From contig NZ_WQDA01000001.1 in NCBI RefSeq assembly GCF_013032855.1, forward strand, positions 441,501 to 505,500: a stretch of 64,000 nucleotides of DNA, in the 5' to 3' direction. A model generated the notes under the pieces. The model was not told the DNA's origin, did not search any database, and was given only the letters and a program-made list of their open reading frames with translations. Shown here one piece after another: positions 1 to 9,390 of this stretch (position 1 is the first letter of the stretch; each line of letters opens with the position of its first letter). The DNA comes from Ruegeria arenilitoris. GTDB lineage: Bacteria > Pseudomonadota > Alphaproteobacteria > Rhodobacterales > Rhodobacteraceae. The translations under genes were made by a program, and so were the position numbers.

Positions 1-573
1 TTCGTCGAGAAATGCTGTCATTTCTTCGACCTGATGCGCCTGATCCTGCAATCCGATCCTGTACGCGTCAGCGCCAGCGGCGGGCAGGCCGTGAACCATC
101 TGGACGAAACCTATGACGGCGAGACGCCCGACATCCTCGACCACGGCTATGTCATCGTCGATTTCGCCTCGGGCGCGCGGGCGATGCTGGAGCTGTGTAT
201 GTTCGCCGAAGGTGCGCAGTATCAGGAGGAAATCTCGGTCGTCGGCCCCAAGGCCAAGATCGAGGCGCTGGTCCCCGGGCCGGGCCGGTTCTGGCCCGAA
301 CATCTGGGCGCGCCGCCGGTGCCGCAGCTGATCGTCAGCCCGCGCGACCCCAAGGGCCCTGTCGCCCGCGACATTCCCGTCGACCCGCGCCTGCTGGCGG
401 CGGGCGACCACAACGGCTCGACCTTCTATCAGCACCAGGGCTTTCTGGCGCTGGTGCGCGGTGAGCGCGACGCCCCGGATGTCAGCCTGACCGACGGCAT
501 GTGGGCAGTACGCATGGGTCTGGCGGCGCAGCAATCGCTGGCCACGGGCGAAACCGTCCGGCTGGATCGCTGA
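1..573 (+). CDS. Gfo/Idh/MocA-family oxidoreductase, C-terminal fragment
   Basis: The frame is open from the first base, so the gene begins before the window; 190 codons are visible. The opening residues (EKCCHFFDLMRLI and onward) match the helix after the Rossmann fold in NAD(P)-dependent Gfo/Idh/MocA dehydrogenases, where the lysine and a conserved histidine take part in catalysis. The rest, with a beta-rich middle (DYASGARAML-like strand, EEISVVGPKAKIEA) and a closing helix, fits the C-terminal substrate-binding domain. These enzymes oxidise sugars, inositols or related polyols. The substrate cannot be told from the fragment. An ATG at 34 is internal to the domain and should not be taken as the start. 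The next gene, serC, looks unrelated. Confidence 0.75.
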   Translation, partial: FVEKCCHFFDLMRLILQSDPVRVSASGGQAVNHLDETYDGETPDILDHGYVIVDFASGARAMLELCMFAEGAQYQEEISVVGPKAKIEALVPGPGRFWPEHLGAPPVPQLIVSPRDPKGPVARDIPVDPRLLAAGDHNGSTFYQHQGFLALVRGERDAPDVSLTDGMWAVRMGLAAQQSLATGETVRLDR

Positions 574-659
574 GGTCTTTCTGCGGGTGCAAAATGCGCC
601 GATCGGAAACCTGTGTTCCGATTTGGCGTCACCGCCCGTGTCGTTTTTGATATTCAAAG

Positions 660-755
660 CGTCTTTTCCGCTTGCCCGCCCAACCGCGGCCCCCTAGGTC
701 TGGCCGCGGGACACCCCTCCCCAACGAGGGGCGTATATCTGGAAGGGTAACACCA
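660..755 (+). promoter_or_regulatory. Structured 5' leader of serC, serC RNA motif candidate
   Basis: Two hairpins sit just before serC. The first has a perfect 8-bp stem (684-691 with 702-709). The second has a 6-bp stem (714-719 with 726-731) and a 6-base loop. The ribosome-binding purines GGAAGGG follow at 741-747 and the serC ATG is at 756. Tandem hairpins in the leader of serC-serA operons are described in alphaproteobacteria as the serC RNA motif, a candidate cis-regulatory RNA. The position and layout agree; I could not align it to the published consensus. Confidence 0.55.
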
Positions 756-1910
756 ATGACCATCGAACGACCGGCAGCGCGGCCGGCCAATCCGCGTTTT
801 TCCTCGGGCCCCTGCGCCAAACCCCCTACATTCGAGCTGAACAAGCTGGCTGGTGCCGCGCTGGGCCGATCGCACCGCGCCGCCGTCGGCAAGGACAAGC
901 TGAAGGCCGCCATCGAAGGCACGCGCGAGCTGCTGGGCATTCCGGCCGACTATCGGATCGGGATCGTTCCGGCCTCGGATACCGGCGCGGTGGAAATGGC
1001 GCTGTGGTCGCTTCTGGGCGAACGCAAGGTCGAGATGCTGGCCTGGGAAAGCTTTGGCGCGGGTTGGGTTACCGACGTGGTCAAACAGCTGAAGATCGAC
1101 GCCGAGGTGAAAACCGCCGATTACGGACAGATCGTCGATCTGGCGTCCATCGATTTCAACAATGACGTGGTCTTTACCTGGAACGGGACCACCTCGGGCG
1201 TGCGGGTTCCGAATGGCGACTGGATCGCCGATGACCGCGCCGGCCTGACCATCTGCGACGCCACCAGCGCCGCTTTCGCGATGGACCTGCCCTGGGACAA
1301 GCTGGATGTCACCACCTTCAGCTGGCAGAAGGTTTTGGGTGGCGAGGCGGCGCATGGCATGCTGATCCTCAGCCCCCGCGCGGTCGAGCGACTGGAAAGC
1401 TATACCCCCGCGTGGCCGCTGCCGAAGATCTTCCGTCTGACCAAGGGCGGCAAGCTGATCGAGGGCATCTTCCAAGGTGCCACCATCAACACGCCGTCGA
1501 TGCTGGCGGTCGAGGATTACCTGTTCGCGCTGGACTGGGCGCGCTCGGTCGGCGGGCTGCAGGGCCTGATCGCCCGCGCCGATGCCAATGCGCAGGCGAT
1601 CTTTGACTTCTGCGACCAGAACGACTGGATCGACAACCTGGCCGAGGACCCGGCCACCCGGTCGAATACCAGCGTTTGCCTGAAGTTCACCGATCCGCGC
1701 ATTCGCGACGGCGCAAGCTTTGCCAAGGCGGTCGCCAAGCGGCTGGAGGCCGAGAACGTGGCACTGGACATCGGCGCGTATCGCGACGCGCCGGCCGGGC
1801 TGCGCATCTGGTGCGGCGGCACGGTCGAAACGTCCGACATCCAGGCGATGCTGCCCTGGCTGAAATGGGCGTTCGAGGCCGAGATCGCAGCCCAGGCCGA
1901 AGCCGCCTGA
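756..1910 (+). CDS. serC: Phosphoserine aminotransferase
   Basis: Converts 3-phosphohydroxypyruvate and glutamate to phosphoserine and 2-oxoglutarate in cytosolic serine synthesis, using PLP. The 384-residue protein has the fold-type I pattern: DATSA at 168-172 with the PLP-ring Asp, and the Schiff-base lysine as K192 in SWQKVLGGE. The sequence resembles the so-called Methanosarcina-type SerC found in many alphaproteobacteria rather than the E. coli type. The start at 756 is chosen because GGAAGGG lies 8 bases upstream and the structured leader ends there; in-frame codons back to 672 run through the leader hairpins. serA follows 68 bases later on the same strand, so the two steps are probably co-transcribed. 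Confidence 0.95.
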   Translation: MTIERPAARPANPRFSSGPCAKPPTFELNKLAGAALGRSHRAAVGKDKLKAAIEGTRELLGIPADYRIGIVPASDTGAVEMALWSLLGERKVEMLAWESFGAGWVTDVVKQLKIDAEVKTADYGQIVDLASIDFNNDVVFTWNGTTSGVRVPNGDWIADDRAGLTICDATSAAFAMDLPWDKLDVTTFSWQKVLGGEAAHGMLILSPRAVERLESYTPAWPLPKIFRLTKGGKLIEGIFQGATINTPSMLAVEDYLFALDWARSVGGLQGLIARADANAQAIFDFCDQNDWIDNLAEDPATRSNTSVCLKFTDPRIRDGASFAKAVAKRLEAENVALDIGAYRDAPAGLRIWCGGTVETSDIQAMLPWLKWAFEAEIAAQAEAA

Positions 1911-1978
1911 CTCCTTTCCCCGACAAGATCCGGGCCGCGTCCGGCCCGGAGTCATCATTCCATTCAAGGACCACGCAC

Positions 1979-3574
1979 ATGGCCCCCAAAGTACTCGTAT
2001 CCGACAAGCTCAGCGAAACCGCGGTTCAGATCTTCCGCGACCGCGGCATCGACGTGGATTTCATGCCCGACGTGGGCAAGGACAAGGAAAAGCTGGCCGA
2101 GATCATCGGCAACTATGACGGCTTGGCCATCCGCTCGGCCACCAAGGTCACCGAGAAGATTCTGGAAAAGGCCGACAAGCTGAAAGTGATCGGCCGCGCC
2201 GGTATCGGCACTGACAACATCGACAAGGACGCGGCCTCGAAAAAGGGCGTGATCGTGATGAACACGCCCTTCGGCAACATGATCACCACTGCCGAGCATG
2301 CCATCGCGATGATGTTCGCCGTGGCGCGTCAGATCCCCGAGGCCAATGCCAGCACCCATGCAGGCAAGTGGGAAAAGTCCAAGTTCATGGGGGTCGAACT
2401 GACCAACAAGACGCTGGGCGTGATCGGCGCCGGCAATATCGGCGGCATCGTCTGCGACCGGGCGCAGGGGTTGAAGATGAAGGTCGTCGCCTATGACCCC
2501 TATCTGGGCCAGGAGAAGGCCGACAAGATGGGCGTGGAAAAGGTCGAGCTGGACGAGCTGCTGGCGCGGGCCGATTTCATCACCCTGCACGTGCCGCTGA
2601 CCGACCAGACCCGCAACATCCTCAGCCGTGAGAATCTGGCCAAGACCAAGAAGGGCGTGCGCATCATCAACTGCGCCCGCGGCGGTCTGGTCGATGAAGA
2701 GGCGCTGGCCGAACTGATCCAATCCGGCCATGTCGCCGGCGCGGGGTTCGACGTGTTCAGCGAGGAACCGGCCAAGGAAAACCCGCTGTTCGGCCTGCCC
2801 AACGTGGTCTGCACCCCGCATCTGGGCGCGGCGACCACCGAAGCGCAGGAAAACGTGGCGCTGCAGGTGGCCGAGCAGATCTCGAACTATCTGCTGACCG
2901 GGGCGGTCGAGAATGCGCTGAACATGCCCAGCGTCACCGCCGAAGAGGCCAAGGTCATGGGACCGTGGATCAAGCTGGCCGGCCATCTGGGCAGCTTCAT
3001 CGGCCAGATGACCGACGAGCCGATCAAGGCGATCAACATCCTGTATGACGGCGTGGCGGCGCAGATGAACTTGGCCGCGCTGAACTGCGCGGTGGTGGCG
3101 GGGATCATGAAGCGCTCGAACCCCGAGGTGAACATGGTCTCGGCCCCGGTCGTGGCCAAAGAGCGCGGCGTCAAGATCTCGACCACCAACCAGGACAAGT
3201 CGGGCGCCTTCGAGGGCTATATCAAGGTGACCGTGGTGACCGACAAGCGCGAACGCTCGATCGGGGGTACCGTGTTCAGCGACGGCAAGCCGCGCTTCAT
3301 CCAGATCAAGGGCATCAACATCGATGCCGAGGTCGGTGCGCACATGCTGTACACCACCAACGAGGACGTGCCGGGCATCATCGGCACCCTGGGCAAAACC
3401 ATGGGCGAGCATGGCGTGAACATCGCCAACTTTACGTTGGGCCGCGCGGAAGCCGGCGGCGAGGCGATCGCGCTGCTGTATGTTGACGAGCCGGTTCCGG
3501 CCGAAGCCCGCGCCAAGCTGGCCGAAACCGGGTTGTTCACCCAGATCAAGCCGCTGGAGTTCGACGTGGTCTGA
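1979..3574 (+). CDS. serA: D-3-phosphoglycerate dehydrogenase
   Basis: Catalyses the first committed step of serine synthesis, oxidation of 3-phosphoglycerate with NAD+. The 531-residue protein is the long SerA form: an N-terminal substrate-binding half, a Rossmann domain with GVIGAGNIGG near residue 150, the family signature around IINCARGGLVDEEALAE, the catalytic histidine region CTPHLGAATTEAQENV, an intervening (ASB) domain and a C-terminal ACT domain (about 460-531, starting near VPGIIGTLG). The ACT domain usually confers serine feedback control. The ATG at 1979 gives the standard N-terminus MAPKVLVSDK; the frame is open upstream into serC only by chance. It is followed by a hairpin terminator at 3604. 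Confidence 0.96.
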   Translation: MAPKVLVSDKLSETAVQIFRDRGIDVDFMPDVGKDKEKLAEIIGNYDGLAIRSATKVTEKILEKADKLKVIGRAGIGTDNIDKDAASKKGVIVMNTPFGNMITTAEHAIAMMFAVARQIPEANASTHAGKWEKSKFMGVELTNKTLGVIGAGNIGGIVCDRAQGLKMKVVAYDPYLGQEKADKMGVEKVELDELLARADFITLHVPLTDQTRNILSRENLAKTKKGVRIINCARGGLVDEEALAELIQSGHVAGAGFDVFSEEPAKENPLFGLPNVVCTPHLGAATTEAQENVALQVAEQISNYLLTGAVENALNMPSVTAEEAKVMGPWIKLAGHLGSFIGQMTDEPIKAINILYDGVAAQMNLAALNCAVVAGIMKRSNPEVNMVSAPVVAKERGVKISTTNQDKSGAFEGYIKVTVVTDKRERSIGGTVFSDGKPRFIQIKGINIDAEVGAHMLYTTNEDVPGIIGTLGKTMGEHGVNIANFTLGRAEAGGEAIALLYVDEPVPAEARAKLAETGLFTQIKPLEFDVV

Positions 3575-3603
3575 TCCGGCTGGACCCGGATGAAAGCGAT
3601 TGA

Positions 3604-3636
3604 CGCCTGCACCCACCCGGTGCAGGCGTTGCTGTT
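3604..3636 (+). terminator. Intrinsic terminator after serA
   Basis: A perfect 10-bp stem (3604-3613 with 3619-3628) and a 5-base loop, followed by a T-rich stretch (TTGCTGTTG). It ends the serC-serA unit 30 bases after the serA stop. The T-tract is interrupted, so termination may be incomplete. Confidence 0.65.
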
Positions 3637-3675
3637 GCAAATGCCTGCAATTCCAACCCGGCCCGGAACGGAGAC

Positions 3676-4410
3676 ATGGACATGACTGCGCCCATCTACG
3701 CCATCGGTGATCTGCACGGCCAGACGGCCGAGTTCGACCGCGCCCTGTCTCTGATCGAACAGGATGGCGGGCGTGATGCGCGGATCGTGTTTCTGGGCGA
3801 CTACGTCGATCGCGGCCCCGACAGCAAGGGCCTGCTGGACCGGCTGATTGCCGGGCGCGACGCCGGGCGGAACTGGGTCACGCTGCTGGGCAACCATGAC
3901 CGGATGTTCGCGTGGTTCCTGCAGGATGAGCCGCGCCATGATCCGCATCTTCTGGTCGGCTACCACTGGCTGCACGAGCGGCTGGGCGGCACCGAAACCC
4001 TGCGCAGCTATGGCGTCGAGTTCGAAGACCGCACCCGGCTGCAGGATGTGCATCGCGCGGCCGTTGCGGCAGTGCCGGTCGCGCACAGGGCTTTTCTGCG
4101 CGACCTGGTGCGGATGCATCAGACCCCCGAGATTGCCTTTGTCCACGCCGGCATCCGGCCGGGCGTGCCGCTGGGCGCGCAGGCCGAGGACGATCTGGTC
4201 TGGATCCGTCAGAGTTTTCACGCCTGCGAAACCCCGCACCCCAAGCTGATCGTGCATGGCCACACGGTGGTGGACCGCCCCACCCATTACGGGAACCGCA
4301 TCAACCTGGACAGCGGCGCGGGCTATGGCCGCCAAACCGGGGTTGCCGTGTTCGAGGGGCGCGACTGCTGGCTGCTGACCGAAGCCGGACGCGTGCCGCT
4401 GCGCCCCTGA
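3676..4410 (+). CDS. Calcineurin-like metallophosphoesterase (serine/threonine phosphatase type)
   Basis: The 244-residue protein has the full metallophosphoesterase signature in order: GDLHGQ (D12, H14), GDYVDRGPDSKG (D42), GNHD (N73, H74, D75) and a late GHT histidine. This is the bacterial PPP-like group that includes the Ser/Thr phosphatases PrpA/PrpB and diadenosine tetraphosphatase ApaH. It binds two metal ions and hydrolyses a phosphoester. It could act on phosphoproteins or on dinucleotide polyphosphates; the sequence does not decide between these. It has its own start (ATG 3676 after GGAACGGAG) beyond the serA terminator. It ends directly against the convergent acyl-CoA ligase gene, with no bases between the two stop codons. 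Confidence 0.85.
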   Translation: MDMTAPIYAIGDLHGQTAEFDRALSLIEQDGGRDARIVFLGDYVDRGPDSKGLLDRLIAGRDAGRNWVTLLGNHDRMFAWFLQDEPRHDPHLLVGYHWLHERLGGTETLRSYGVEFEDRTRLQDVHRAAVAAVPVAHRAFLRDLVRMHQTPEIAFVHAGIRPGVPLGAQAEDDLVWIRQSFHACETPHPKLIVHGHTVVDRPTHYGNRINLDSGAGYGRQTGVAVFEGRDCWLLTEAGRVPLRP

Positions 4411-5928
4411 TCAGCCGCCCGCGAACATGTTCTTGTAGGCCTCGCGGAGGGCGTTTTTCTGCACCTTGCCCATCGTATTGCGCGGCAGTTCGTCCAGCAG
4501 GATCAGCCTGCGGGGATGTTTGAAACGGGCAAGGCTTTGGCTCACCGCCTCCATGATCGCATCCAGATCCGGCGCCGCGCCGGCCTCGGGCACCAGGATG
4601 CCCAGCACGGTCTCCCCGAAATCCGGGTGCGGTACGCCGATCACCGCGCTTTCCAGCACGCCGGGCTGGTCATCCAGAACCAGCTCGACTTCCTTGGGAT
4701 AGATGTTGTAGCCGCCCGAGATGATCAGGTCTTTGCCGCGCCCAACGATATGCACATAGCCGTCCGCGTCGATGCGGCCCAGATCACCGGTGATGAAGAA
4801 CCCGTCCTCGCGCAGTTCGGCGGCGGTTTTCTCGGGCATCTGCCAATAACCCTTGAACACGTTCGGGCCGCGCACCTCGATCATGCCGATCTCGCCCTGC
4901 GGCAGCGGATCGCCCGTTTCGGGGTCGGTGATCTTCAACTCTACCCCCGGCAGCGGAAAGCCCACGGTTCCGGCCCGACGCTCGCCGTCATAGGGGTTTG
5001 AGGTGTTCATATTGGTCTCGGTCATGCCATAGCGTTCCAGGATGCGGTGGCCGGTGCGTTGCTCGAACCGCGTGTGGGTTTCGGCCAGCAGCGGCGCCGA
5101 ACCGGATATGAACAGCCGCATGTGCCGGGTCAGATCCCCGGTAAACCGGTCGTCGTCCAAGAGACGAGTATAGAAGGTCGGCACACCCATCATCGAGGTG
5201 GCCTTGGGCATCAGGCGCAAGATGTCGTCCAGATCGAAGCCCGGTAGAAAGATCATCGATCCACCGGCCGACAGCATGACATTGGTGGCCACGAACAGGC
5301 CATGGGTGTGAAAGATCGGCAGCGCGTGCAGCAACACGTCATCCGCGGTGAAGCGCCACTCCCGTACCAGCGTTTCGGCGTTCGACAGCAGATTCGCCTG
5401 CGTCAGCATGGCGCCCTTTGACCGCCCGGTGGTGCCCGATGTGTAAAGGAAAGCTGCGAGGTCATCCTCGGTCCTGTGCGCGGGTTCGAAGGCTGGCAAC
5501 ATCCCAAGCGCGCGCCGCATCAGGCTGCCGGAACCGTCCGCGTTCAGGGTTTCGAGCATCGCATCCTGCGCTTGGGCAATCGGCTCGATATCGGCTTGTG
5601 ATTTGGCATCCGCGACAACCATCCGAGCACCGCTGTTTTCGATGAAATACCGCAGCTCGTCTGTCGTATAGGCGGTATTCAGCGGCAGAAAGATCAGCCC
5701 GGCCTGAACGCAGGCTGCATAAAGCGCCAGCGCCTCGGGCGATTTCGCGACCTGCACCGCAACGCGGTCATCGGGTTCCAGTCCGCAGGCCGTCAAAGCG
5801 TTGGCGATCCGGGCCGCCATGTCCAGGAAATCGGCATGTGAGAGAACGCGTCCGTCCGGCAGATGCAGGAACGGCGTTGTCTTGCCCGCGTGAATGCCGA
5901 AAAGTCGATCGTATAGCGGGTTGCTCAT
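4411..5928 (-). CDS. matB: Malonyl-CoA synthetase-like acyl-CoA ligase
   Basis: A 505-residue ANL-superfamily adenylating enzyme. It has the P-loop YTSGTTGRSKG at 162-172, the YGMTETN motif, the TGDLGRIDADGY core and the C-terminal catalytic-lysine segment ending PRNTMGKVQKN. Length and N-terminal sequence resemble malonate-CoA ligase MatB, which makes malonyl-CoA from malonate, ATP and CoA. Methylmalonate or another short dicarboxylate is possible. It lies downstream of hutC on the same strand with a 77-base gap, so it may or may not share the hut transcript. No malonate transporter or decarboxylase is beside it, so the MatB call rests on sequence alone. Confidence 0.75.
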   Translation of the reverse strand: MSNPLYDRLFGIHAGKTTPFLHLPDGRVLSHADFLDMAARIANALTACGLEPDDRVAVQVAKSPEALALYAACVQAGLIFLPLNTAYTTDELRYFIENSGARMVVADAKSQADIEPIAQAQDAMLETLNADGSGSLMRRALGMLPAFEPAHRTEDDLAAFLYTSGTTGRSKGAMLTQANLLSNAETLVREWRFTADDVLLHALPIFHTHGLFVATNVMLSAGGSMIFLPGFDLDDILRLMPKATSMMGVPTFYTRLLDDDRFTGDLTRHMRLFISGSAPLLAETHTRFEQRTGHRILERYGMTETNMNTSNPYDGERRAGTVGFPLPGVELKITDPETGDPLPQGEIGMIEVRGPNVFKGYWQMPEKTAAELREDGFFITGDLGRIDADGYVHIVGRGKDLIISGGYNIYPKEVELVLDDQPGVLESAVIGVPHPDFGETVLGILVPEAGAAPDLDAIMEAVSQSLARFKHPRRLILLDELPRNTMGKVQKNALREAYKNMFAGG

Positions 5929-6005
5929 CCCGTTCTCCGTGTTGCCGTTGTTCGGTCAAGGCGAAACTGTACCGGAATCGGGCCGCGGTAAAGGCCCGGA
6001 CAACC

Positions 6006-6710
6006 TCAGAACCGGGTGGTCATCCGGTAGCCTGCCGCGAAATACATCTTGGCGAAGGTAACCGGGCTGCCTTGCAACCAAGTGATACGTTCCGCGGTAA
6101 AAACCGGCTCGCCAACCGTCACGTCCAGAAACCCGGCCAGTTCGGCATCGGCGCGGCTTGCCAGAAAAGACAGCTCGACATTGGTGAAGGGGACCGTCTG
6201 GATCAGCCATTCATTGGGCCCCAGCGTCGAGAAATCAGCCTGTTCGACAGGCGGGACGCTGGCTGTAACGATCCAGCGATCTTCGAACTGAAACGGGGTG
6301 TTGTCCGAAAAATGCATGCAGCGCACATGCATCACCCGCCGATCCGAACCCAGCGCCAGCCGCGCGGCCAGCCAGTCGGGCGCCTGTTCGGCTTGGGCCG
6401 AGACAAGTGCATAGCGGTAGGTGCCGCCCAGAGCCTCGACCTCTTCCCGGACCAGCGGGATGGTGAACCGGGCCTGTCTCTGCGGCGCGCTCAGCACCCG
6501 GGTACCGGCCTTGCGGCGACGTTCCAGAAATCCTTCCTCGGCCAGTTCTCGCAGTGCCCGATTGACCGTTGTACGCGTGCAGGAAAACTCGACCGCAAGG
6601 TCCTGCTCGTTGGGCAGCAACATGTCCGGCAGCCACTGACCCGAGCGGATGCGGTCAAGCACAGTCTGCTTGATTTCCTTGTAGCCTGTCGTGTCAGCGG
6701 TCTGGGTCAT
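6006..6710 (-). CDS. hutC: Histidine utilisation repressor, GntR/HutC family
   Basis: A 234-residue regulator with an N-terminal GntR winged helix (about 8-75, including LPNEQDLAVEFSCTRTTVNRALRELAEEGFLERRRKAGT) and a C-terminal UTRA effector domain (about 95-230). HutC proteins repress hut operons and are released by urocanate. Here the gene follows hutF by 28 bases on the same strand and faces the divergent hutIHGU operon across 8101-8181, so the likely target is that shared promoter region. Its location downstream of hutF implies autoregulation. The UTRA domain and context make a hut role much more likely than another GntR function. Confidence 0.9.
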   Translation of the reverse strand: MTQTADTTGYKEIKQTVLDRIRSGQWLPDMLLPNEQDLAVEFSCTRTTVNRALRELAEEGFLERRRKAGTRVLSAPQRQARFTIPLVREEVEALGGTYRYALVSAQAEQAPDWLAARLALGSDRRVMHVRCMHFSDNTPFQFEDRWIVTASVPPVEQADFSTLGPNEWLIQTVPFTNVELSFLASRADAELAGFLDVTVGEPVFTAERITWLQGSPVTFAKMYFAAGYRMTTRF

Positions 6711-6738
6711 CTTGATCTCAACTCAGTTCTTTGTCGGG

Positions 6739-8100
6739 TCAGACGTCGGTCAAAAGGTCTGCAATCGCGGCTTTGTAGTCTCTGATTATCGTCTCGCGCG
6801 CAATATGCCTGCCATCCCGCACCATATGACGGCCCGCCGACCACAGATCCGTTACCAGACCATCGGGTGCGGCAAAGCACAAGCCGTCCAGAAGTTGATG
6901 ATCCGCCAGCGCGCAAAGCGTCGGGTGCGACCGGTCAACTGCCACCAGGTCGGCCAGTTTGCCGACCGCGATCTCTCCGGCGTTGCGGCCCAGAGCCTGC
7001 GCCCCGCCTTGTGCCGCGCCGGTGTACAACGCATGTCCCACGGAACCGTTGGCTGCCGCCAGAACCGCGCGGGATCGGTCGCGAAGGCGCTGGGAATATT
7101 CCAGACTGCGCAACTCCTCTGGCAGAGAAATCCGCACGTTGGAGTCTGATCCGACACCGAACCGTCCTCCAGCGTCAAGGTAGGGCACTCCGTTGAAGAT
7201 CCCGTCGCCCAGATTGGCTTCTGTGATTGGACACAGGCCGGCCACGGCCCCCGAACGCGCCAGAGCGCGTGTTTCGGCGTCGTTCATCTGGGTGGCATGG
7301 ATCAGACACCAGCGTGAGTCGACCTGGGCATTGTCCAGAAGCCAGGCGACCGGGCGTTGGCCCAAAGCGGATTGCACGTCCTCGACCTCTTTCACCTGTT
7401 CGGCGATATGGATGTGAACCGGACCCTCCGGAACCTGCGCCAGCAGCAGGGCCAAGTCTGTGGGAGAGGTGGCGCGCAACGAGTGCGGCGCGATGCCGAC
7501 CACCGTGTCCGCGGCAAGATCTGCGGCAGCCGATCGGCACTCGTGATACAAGTCCATGAACCGGTCCACGTCATTGCCGAACCGCAGCTGGCCGCCAGAC
7601 AGGGGCTCTTGCCGGACGCCGCCGTAGGAATAGAGAACCGGCAAATGGGTCAGACCGATTCCCGTCCGCAAAGCTGCTGAGAAGATCCGCTGGCTCAGCT
7701 CGGAAAGCTGGTCGTAGGGCGCGCCGCCGGGCTGGTGATGCACATAGTGGAATTCCCCGACTGCGGCATATCCGGCCTCCTGCATCTCAAGGAACACCAG
7801 CGCGGCGATGGCCTCCATCTGCTCGGGCGTCAACCTGTCCAGAAAGCGGTACATCAGATTTCGCCAGGACCAGAAGCTTTCCCGCCCGGCTGCGCGAAAC
7901 TCGGTCATACCTGCCATAGCGCGCTGAAACGCGTGGCTGTGCAGGTTCGACAAGGCTGGCAGCAGGACATCAACGCAGATGTCGGCCGACTGCGGACGCG
8001 CACCGGTCTCCAATCCGGTGATGACGCCATTCGCAGTTTCGACCCGCAGGTCTGAAACCCAGTCAGAGCCTAACAAGGCGGTTTTGGCGTGGATCTGCAT
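6739..8100 (-). CDS. hutF: Formimidoylglutamate deiminase
   Basis: Hydrolyses N-formimidoyl-L-glutamate to N-formyl-L-glutamate and ammonia, the fourth step of the five-step histidine pathway. The 453-residue protein belongs to the amidohydrolase superfamily: metal-binding HSH (H54, H56) in PALSNLHSHAFQR, EFHYVHH in the middle, HIAEQ for the next metal ligand, and GVGSDSNVRIS with the late Asp. The ATG at 8098-8100 (MQIHAK) is the standard start; the frame is open far upstream inside hutI only as a shadow. It is divergent from hutI with 81 bases between them. Confidence 0.93.
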   Translation of the reverse strand: MQIHAKTALLGSDWVSDLRVETANGVITGLETGARPQSADICVDVLLPALSNLHSHAFQRAMAGMTEFRAAGRESFWSWRNLMYRFLDRLTPEQMEAIAALVFLEMQEAGYAAVGEFHYVHHQPGGAPYDQLSELSQRIFSAALRTGIGLTHLPVLYSYGGVRQEPLSGGQLRFGNDVDRFMDLYHECRSAAADLAADTVVGIAPHSLRATSPTDLALLLAQVPEGPVHIHIAEQVKEVEDVQSALGQRPVAWLLDNAQVDSRWCLIHATQMNDAETRALARSGAVAGLCPITEANLGDGIFNGVPYLDAGGRFGVGSDSNVRISLPEELRSLEYSQRLRDRSRAVLAAANGSVGHALYTGAAQGGAQALGRNAGEIAVGKLADLVAVDRSHPTLCALADHQLLDGLCFAAPDGLVTDLWSAGRHMVRDGRHIARETIIRDYKAAIADLLTDV

Positions 8101-8181
8101 CGGCGTCTCTTTTTGTGTAGACTTTAATTTTTTACACGTATACGAAAAATTGAAACCCGAGGGGAGTCCAAAAGAATCGCG
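8101..8181. promoter_or_regulatory. Divergent hut promoter with candidate HutC operators
   Basis: This AT-rich 81-base gap separates hutF and hutI. It holds a perfect 8-bp palindrome CGTATACG at 8137-8144 and a related half-site GTGTAGAC at 8115-8122. The GTA[TG]AC cores (8117-8122 and 8138-8143) are 21 bases apart, about two helical turns. An inverted GTGTA/TACAC pair (8115-8119, 8133-8137) spans the same stretch. GntR/HutC proteins bind short palindromes of this kind, so these are candidate operators for both arms of the locus. The hutI ribosome-binding site GAGGGGAG lies at about 8159-8166. Confidence 0.5.
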
Positions 8182-9390
8182 ATGACCAGAAATTCGGTGA
8201 TTTGTTGTCGGCGGATCGCAACCATGGCGGATGGGGTTGCGTCCTATGGCTTGGTCGAAGACGCGGCGATTGCTGTTTCGTCGGGCCGGATCCAATGGAT
8301 CGGACCGCACCGAGATCTGCCGCCGGATCACACCGACTGGCCGATCGTCGATTTTGCGGATCGGTTGATCACTCCGGGCCTGATCGATCCGCACACGCAT
8401 GCGATTTTCGGGGGTAACCGGGCGGTTGAGTTCGAAATGCGGCTGAACGGGGCAACCTACGCGGAGATCGCGCGCGCCGGAGGGGGCATTCTGTCGACAG
8501 TCACCGCCACACGCGCCGCCAGTATGCAGGACCTGATCCAAGAGGCACTGCCTCGCATAGATGCGTTGTTGGCCGAGGGTGTGACCTGCATTGAAATCAA
8601 GTCCGGCTATGGACTGGATCAGGACACCGAGCTGCGCATGTTGCGCGCGGCCCGGGAAATTGCAAAGCAGCGCCCGCTGCGGGTTCGGACCAGCTTTCTG
8701 GGCGCTCATGCAGTGCCGCCCGAATTTACGGGGCGCGCAGACGCCTATATCGACACGGTCTGCATCCCGACCCTGCGTGCGGCCAATGCCGAGGGGCTGG
8801 TCGACGCGGTCGACGGGTTCTGCGAGGGCATCGCCTTTGACACCGTGCAGATCGCCCGGGTGTTCGACGCCGCGCGTGATTTGGGGCTGCCGGTCAAGCT
8901 GCATGCCGAGCAATTGTCGAACCTCGGCGGGACCCGGCTAGCGGCCTCCTACGGCGCCCTGTCAGCCGATCACGTCGAATATGTGGACGCCGCCGGAGTG
9001 GCGGCGATGGCCGAGGCCGGAACGACTGCCGTTCTGCTGCCCGGGGCATTCTACACGTTGCGGGAAACGCAGGCCCCGCCGATCGACCTGTTCCGCAAGG
9101 CCGGGGTGCCGATGGCCCTGGCCACCGATTGCAACCCGGGGTCCTCGCCGCTGACGTCGCTGATGCTGACGATGAACATGGGTTGCACCCTGTTTCGAAT
9201 GACCCCGGCCGAGGCACTAGCCGGGGTCACCCGCAATGCCGCCCGCGCGCTTGGGCTGAGTGATGCCGGCACGATAGCGCCGGGGCAGCGGGCGGATCTG
9301 GCCGTGTGGGACGTCTCTCACCCGGCCGAGCTGGCCTATCGGATCGGGTTCAACCCGCTGCACGCGCGCATTTTCGGAGGGGAGGCATGA
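8182..9390 (+). CDS. hutI: Imidazolonepropionase
   Basis: Hydrolyses 4-imidazolone-5-propanoate to N-formimidoyl-L-glutamate, third step of histidine breakdown. The 402-residue amidohydrolase shows metal-binding HTH (H71, H73) in [13 protein letters not shown], the [10 protein letters not shown] segment, [23 protein letters not shown] and the late [10 protein letters not shown] with the catalytic Asp. All are hallmarks of HutI. It is the first gene of the plus-strand hut operon, starting after a good Shine-Dalgarno in the shared promoter region, and its stop overlaps the hutH start (ATGA). Confidence 0.96.
   Translation: MTRNSVICCRRIATMADGVASYGLVEDAAIAVSSGRIQWIGPHRDLPPDHTDWPIVDFADRLITPGLIDPHTHAIFGGNRAVEFEMRLNGATYAEIARAGGGILSTVTATRAASMQDLIQEALPRIDALLAEGVTCIEIKSGYGLDQDTELRMLRAAREIAKQRPLRVRTSFLGAHAVPPEFTGRADAYIDTVCIPTLRAANAEGLVDAVDGFCEGIAFDTVQIARVFDAARDLGLPVKLHAEQLSNLGGTRLAASYGALSADHVEYVDAAGVAAMAEAGTTAVLLPGAFYTLRETQAPPIDLFRKAGVPMALATDCNPGSSPLTSLMLTMNMGCTLFRMTPAEALAGVTRNAARALGLSDAGTIAPGQRADLAVWDVSHPAELAYRIGFNPLHARIFGGEA

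Noticed and set aside
1964-3640. Long minus-strand frame of about 558 codons opposite serA
   Set aside because: It is a shadow of serA: the composition is rich in Gly, His, Asp and Arg with no domain signature, and the plus-strand product is unmistakable.
6739-8913. Extended hutF frame starting inside hutI on the opposite strand
   Set aside because: The sequence before 8100 is antisense to hutI; the family N-terminus begins at the ATG at 8100.
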